Origin: Acidobacteriota bacterium
Lineage (GTDB): Bacteria > Acidobacteriota > UBA890
DNA: 7,014 bases
Assembly (NCBI GenBank): GCA_002722645.1
Contig: PBML01000014.1
Coordinates: forward strand, 16,436-23,449
Reading direction: 5' to 3'
A program made the position numbers and the translations under genes. A model generated the notes under the pieces. That model was not told the DNA's origin, did no database searches, and was given only the letters and a program-made list of their open reading frames with translations. Positions 6,352-7,014 of the stretch are shown here, piece by piece (positions within the stretch are counted from its first letter, which is position 1; the number at the start of each line of letters is the position of its first letter).

Positions 6352-7014
6352 TTATCGGGCTACTCGCTGCCACACCTCTACGACTGCCGTCTCAACCGTA
6401 TGTTCGTTGAGAATCGTGGCCTCTTCGACGGAAAGTTGCGACGAAATACCGGGAACGTTCTTCTGGCCGACGGCTCGAGTTGGGATACCTTGGAATTTCT
6501 CCACTACATGGCCTTGGATAGTGCGCGCAAAGCCAGCGAACGACCGGTCTTCGGCGGCAATCACTAGGCATTTAGTACGCGCGACACTTGCGTAGACGGT
6601 GTCCAGATCCGGAGGAACCAGTGTACGAAGGTCAATCACCTCAGCTTCGATGCCTTCTTTAGCGAGGTTTGCAGCTGCTGTCATCGACGTCCACACCGCC
6701 CTGCCCCAAGCCACTATCGTTACGTCGTCACCCGAACGGCGTGTTGCCGCTTTGCTGAACGGCACCCGCACCGAAGGATCAATGTTGGGGATCTCGCCGC
6801 GCATGATTGACTTCTTGAGGACCTTGATCTCCTCGGGATTTGTAGGCTCCCCCGGGAAAGCGGGGCCGAGCAACTGGCGGTAAGCAAACTTGGGCTCGAG
6901 GCAAATAACGGAACCACCATAATCGGCGGCAGTCATGAGCAAGCCGTAAACGTCATAGCTAGTCGACGGCATCAGCAGAACGAGACCAGGAATCGGAGAG
7001 AAGTAACCATCGAC
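6352..7014 (-). CDS. 2-oxo acid dehydrogenase E1 beta-type subunit, C-terminal part
   Basis: The minus-strand frame is open from the window edge (7014) to TAA 6354-6352 and gives 220 residues; the ATG at 6972 is internal, because conserved sequence (YFSPIPGLVLLMPSTSYD) continues upstream of it. Residues 8-40, IPGLVLLMPSTSYDVYGLL then GGSVICLEPKFAYR, match the end of the pyrimidine-binding domain of thiamine-diphosphate E1 beta subunits. Residues about 94-175 match the transketolase C-terminal domain (GDDVTIVAWG, GIEAEVIDLRTLVPPDLDTV, CLVIAAEDRSFAGF). Such subunits join E1 alpha, E2 and E3 to decarboxylate pyruvate, branched-chain 2-oxo acids or acetoin. Between the domains there is a longer linker than usual (about residues 50-85), and the last 45 residues (GQKNVPGISSQLSVEEATILNEH) depart from the common ending. 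The exact substrate, and whether it is fused to E1 alpha, cannot be told. It converges on amrS with 53 bases between. Confidence 0.82.
   Translation of the reverse strand, partial: VDGYFSPIPGLVLLMPSTSYDVYGLLMTAADYGGSVICLEPKFAYRQLLGPAFPGEPTNPEEIKVLKKSIMRGEIPNIDPSVRVPFSKAATRRSGDDVTIVAWGRAVWTSMTAAANLAKEGIEAEVIDLRTLVPPDLDTVYASVARTKCLVIAAEDRSFAGFARTIQGHVVEKFQGIPTRAVGQKNVPGISSQLSVEEATILNEHTVETAVVEVWQRVAR

Noticed and set aside
6319..6567. 82-residue plus-strand frame after amrS
   Set aside because: It is antisense to the conserved transketolase C-terminal coding sequence, has no ribosome binding site and no recognisable domain.

Overview
The window is about 56% GC (judged by eye) and carries bacterial genes packed on both strands. 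Lipoprotein signal peptides, an AGGAG-type ribosome binding site and a PafA-like phosphatase beside an M1 peptidase point to a Gram-negative, probably marine or sediment Pseudomonadota or a similar lineage. This placement is an inference; no rRNA or other phylogenetic marker is present. I saw no tRNA, rRNA, CRISPR array, insertion sequence or phage gene. There is no gene-free stretch over 300 bases; the longest gap is 202 bases.

Layout. Bases 1-435 (+) are the C-terminal 144 residues of an M1-family metallopeptidase. Its stop codon shares a base with the start of a lipoprotein-like PafA-type alkaline phosphatase (435-2102, +), so the two form a translationally coupled pair. Converging on it, 40 bases away, is a lipoprotein of the formylglycine-generating-enzyme-like (SUMF1) superfamily (2143-3723, -). 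Upstream of that gene is a short, previously uncalled ORF of 31 codons (3713-3808, -) with a textbook Shine-Dalgarno sequence, which overlaps the lipoprotein start. Farther upstream is a leader region with a perfect 10-base palindrome, a near-consensus -10 hexamer and a 10-base imperfect direct repeat. Next comes a DUF819-family multi-spanning membrane protein (3926-5158, -). Its start faces that of an AmmeMemoRadiSam-type radical SAM enzyme (5210-6298, +) across about 50 bases. The window closes with the C-terminal 220 residues of a thiamine-diphosphate dehydrogenase E1 beta subunit (6352-7014, -), converging on the radical SAM gene.

How the genes work together. The peptidase and phosphatase probably act outside the cytoplasm and could scavenge peptides and phosphate. 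The SUMF1-like lipoprotein is likely on the cell surface or in the periplasm; it has no cysteine except the predicted lipid-anchored one, so it is not a classical cysteine/copper formylglycine-generating enzyme. The DUF819 protein, the radical SAM enzyme and the dehydrogenase subunit have no evident pathway link to each other. I found no convincing new multi-gene system. The most interesting item is the short ORF and leader upstream of the SUMF1-like lipoprotein.
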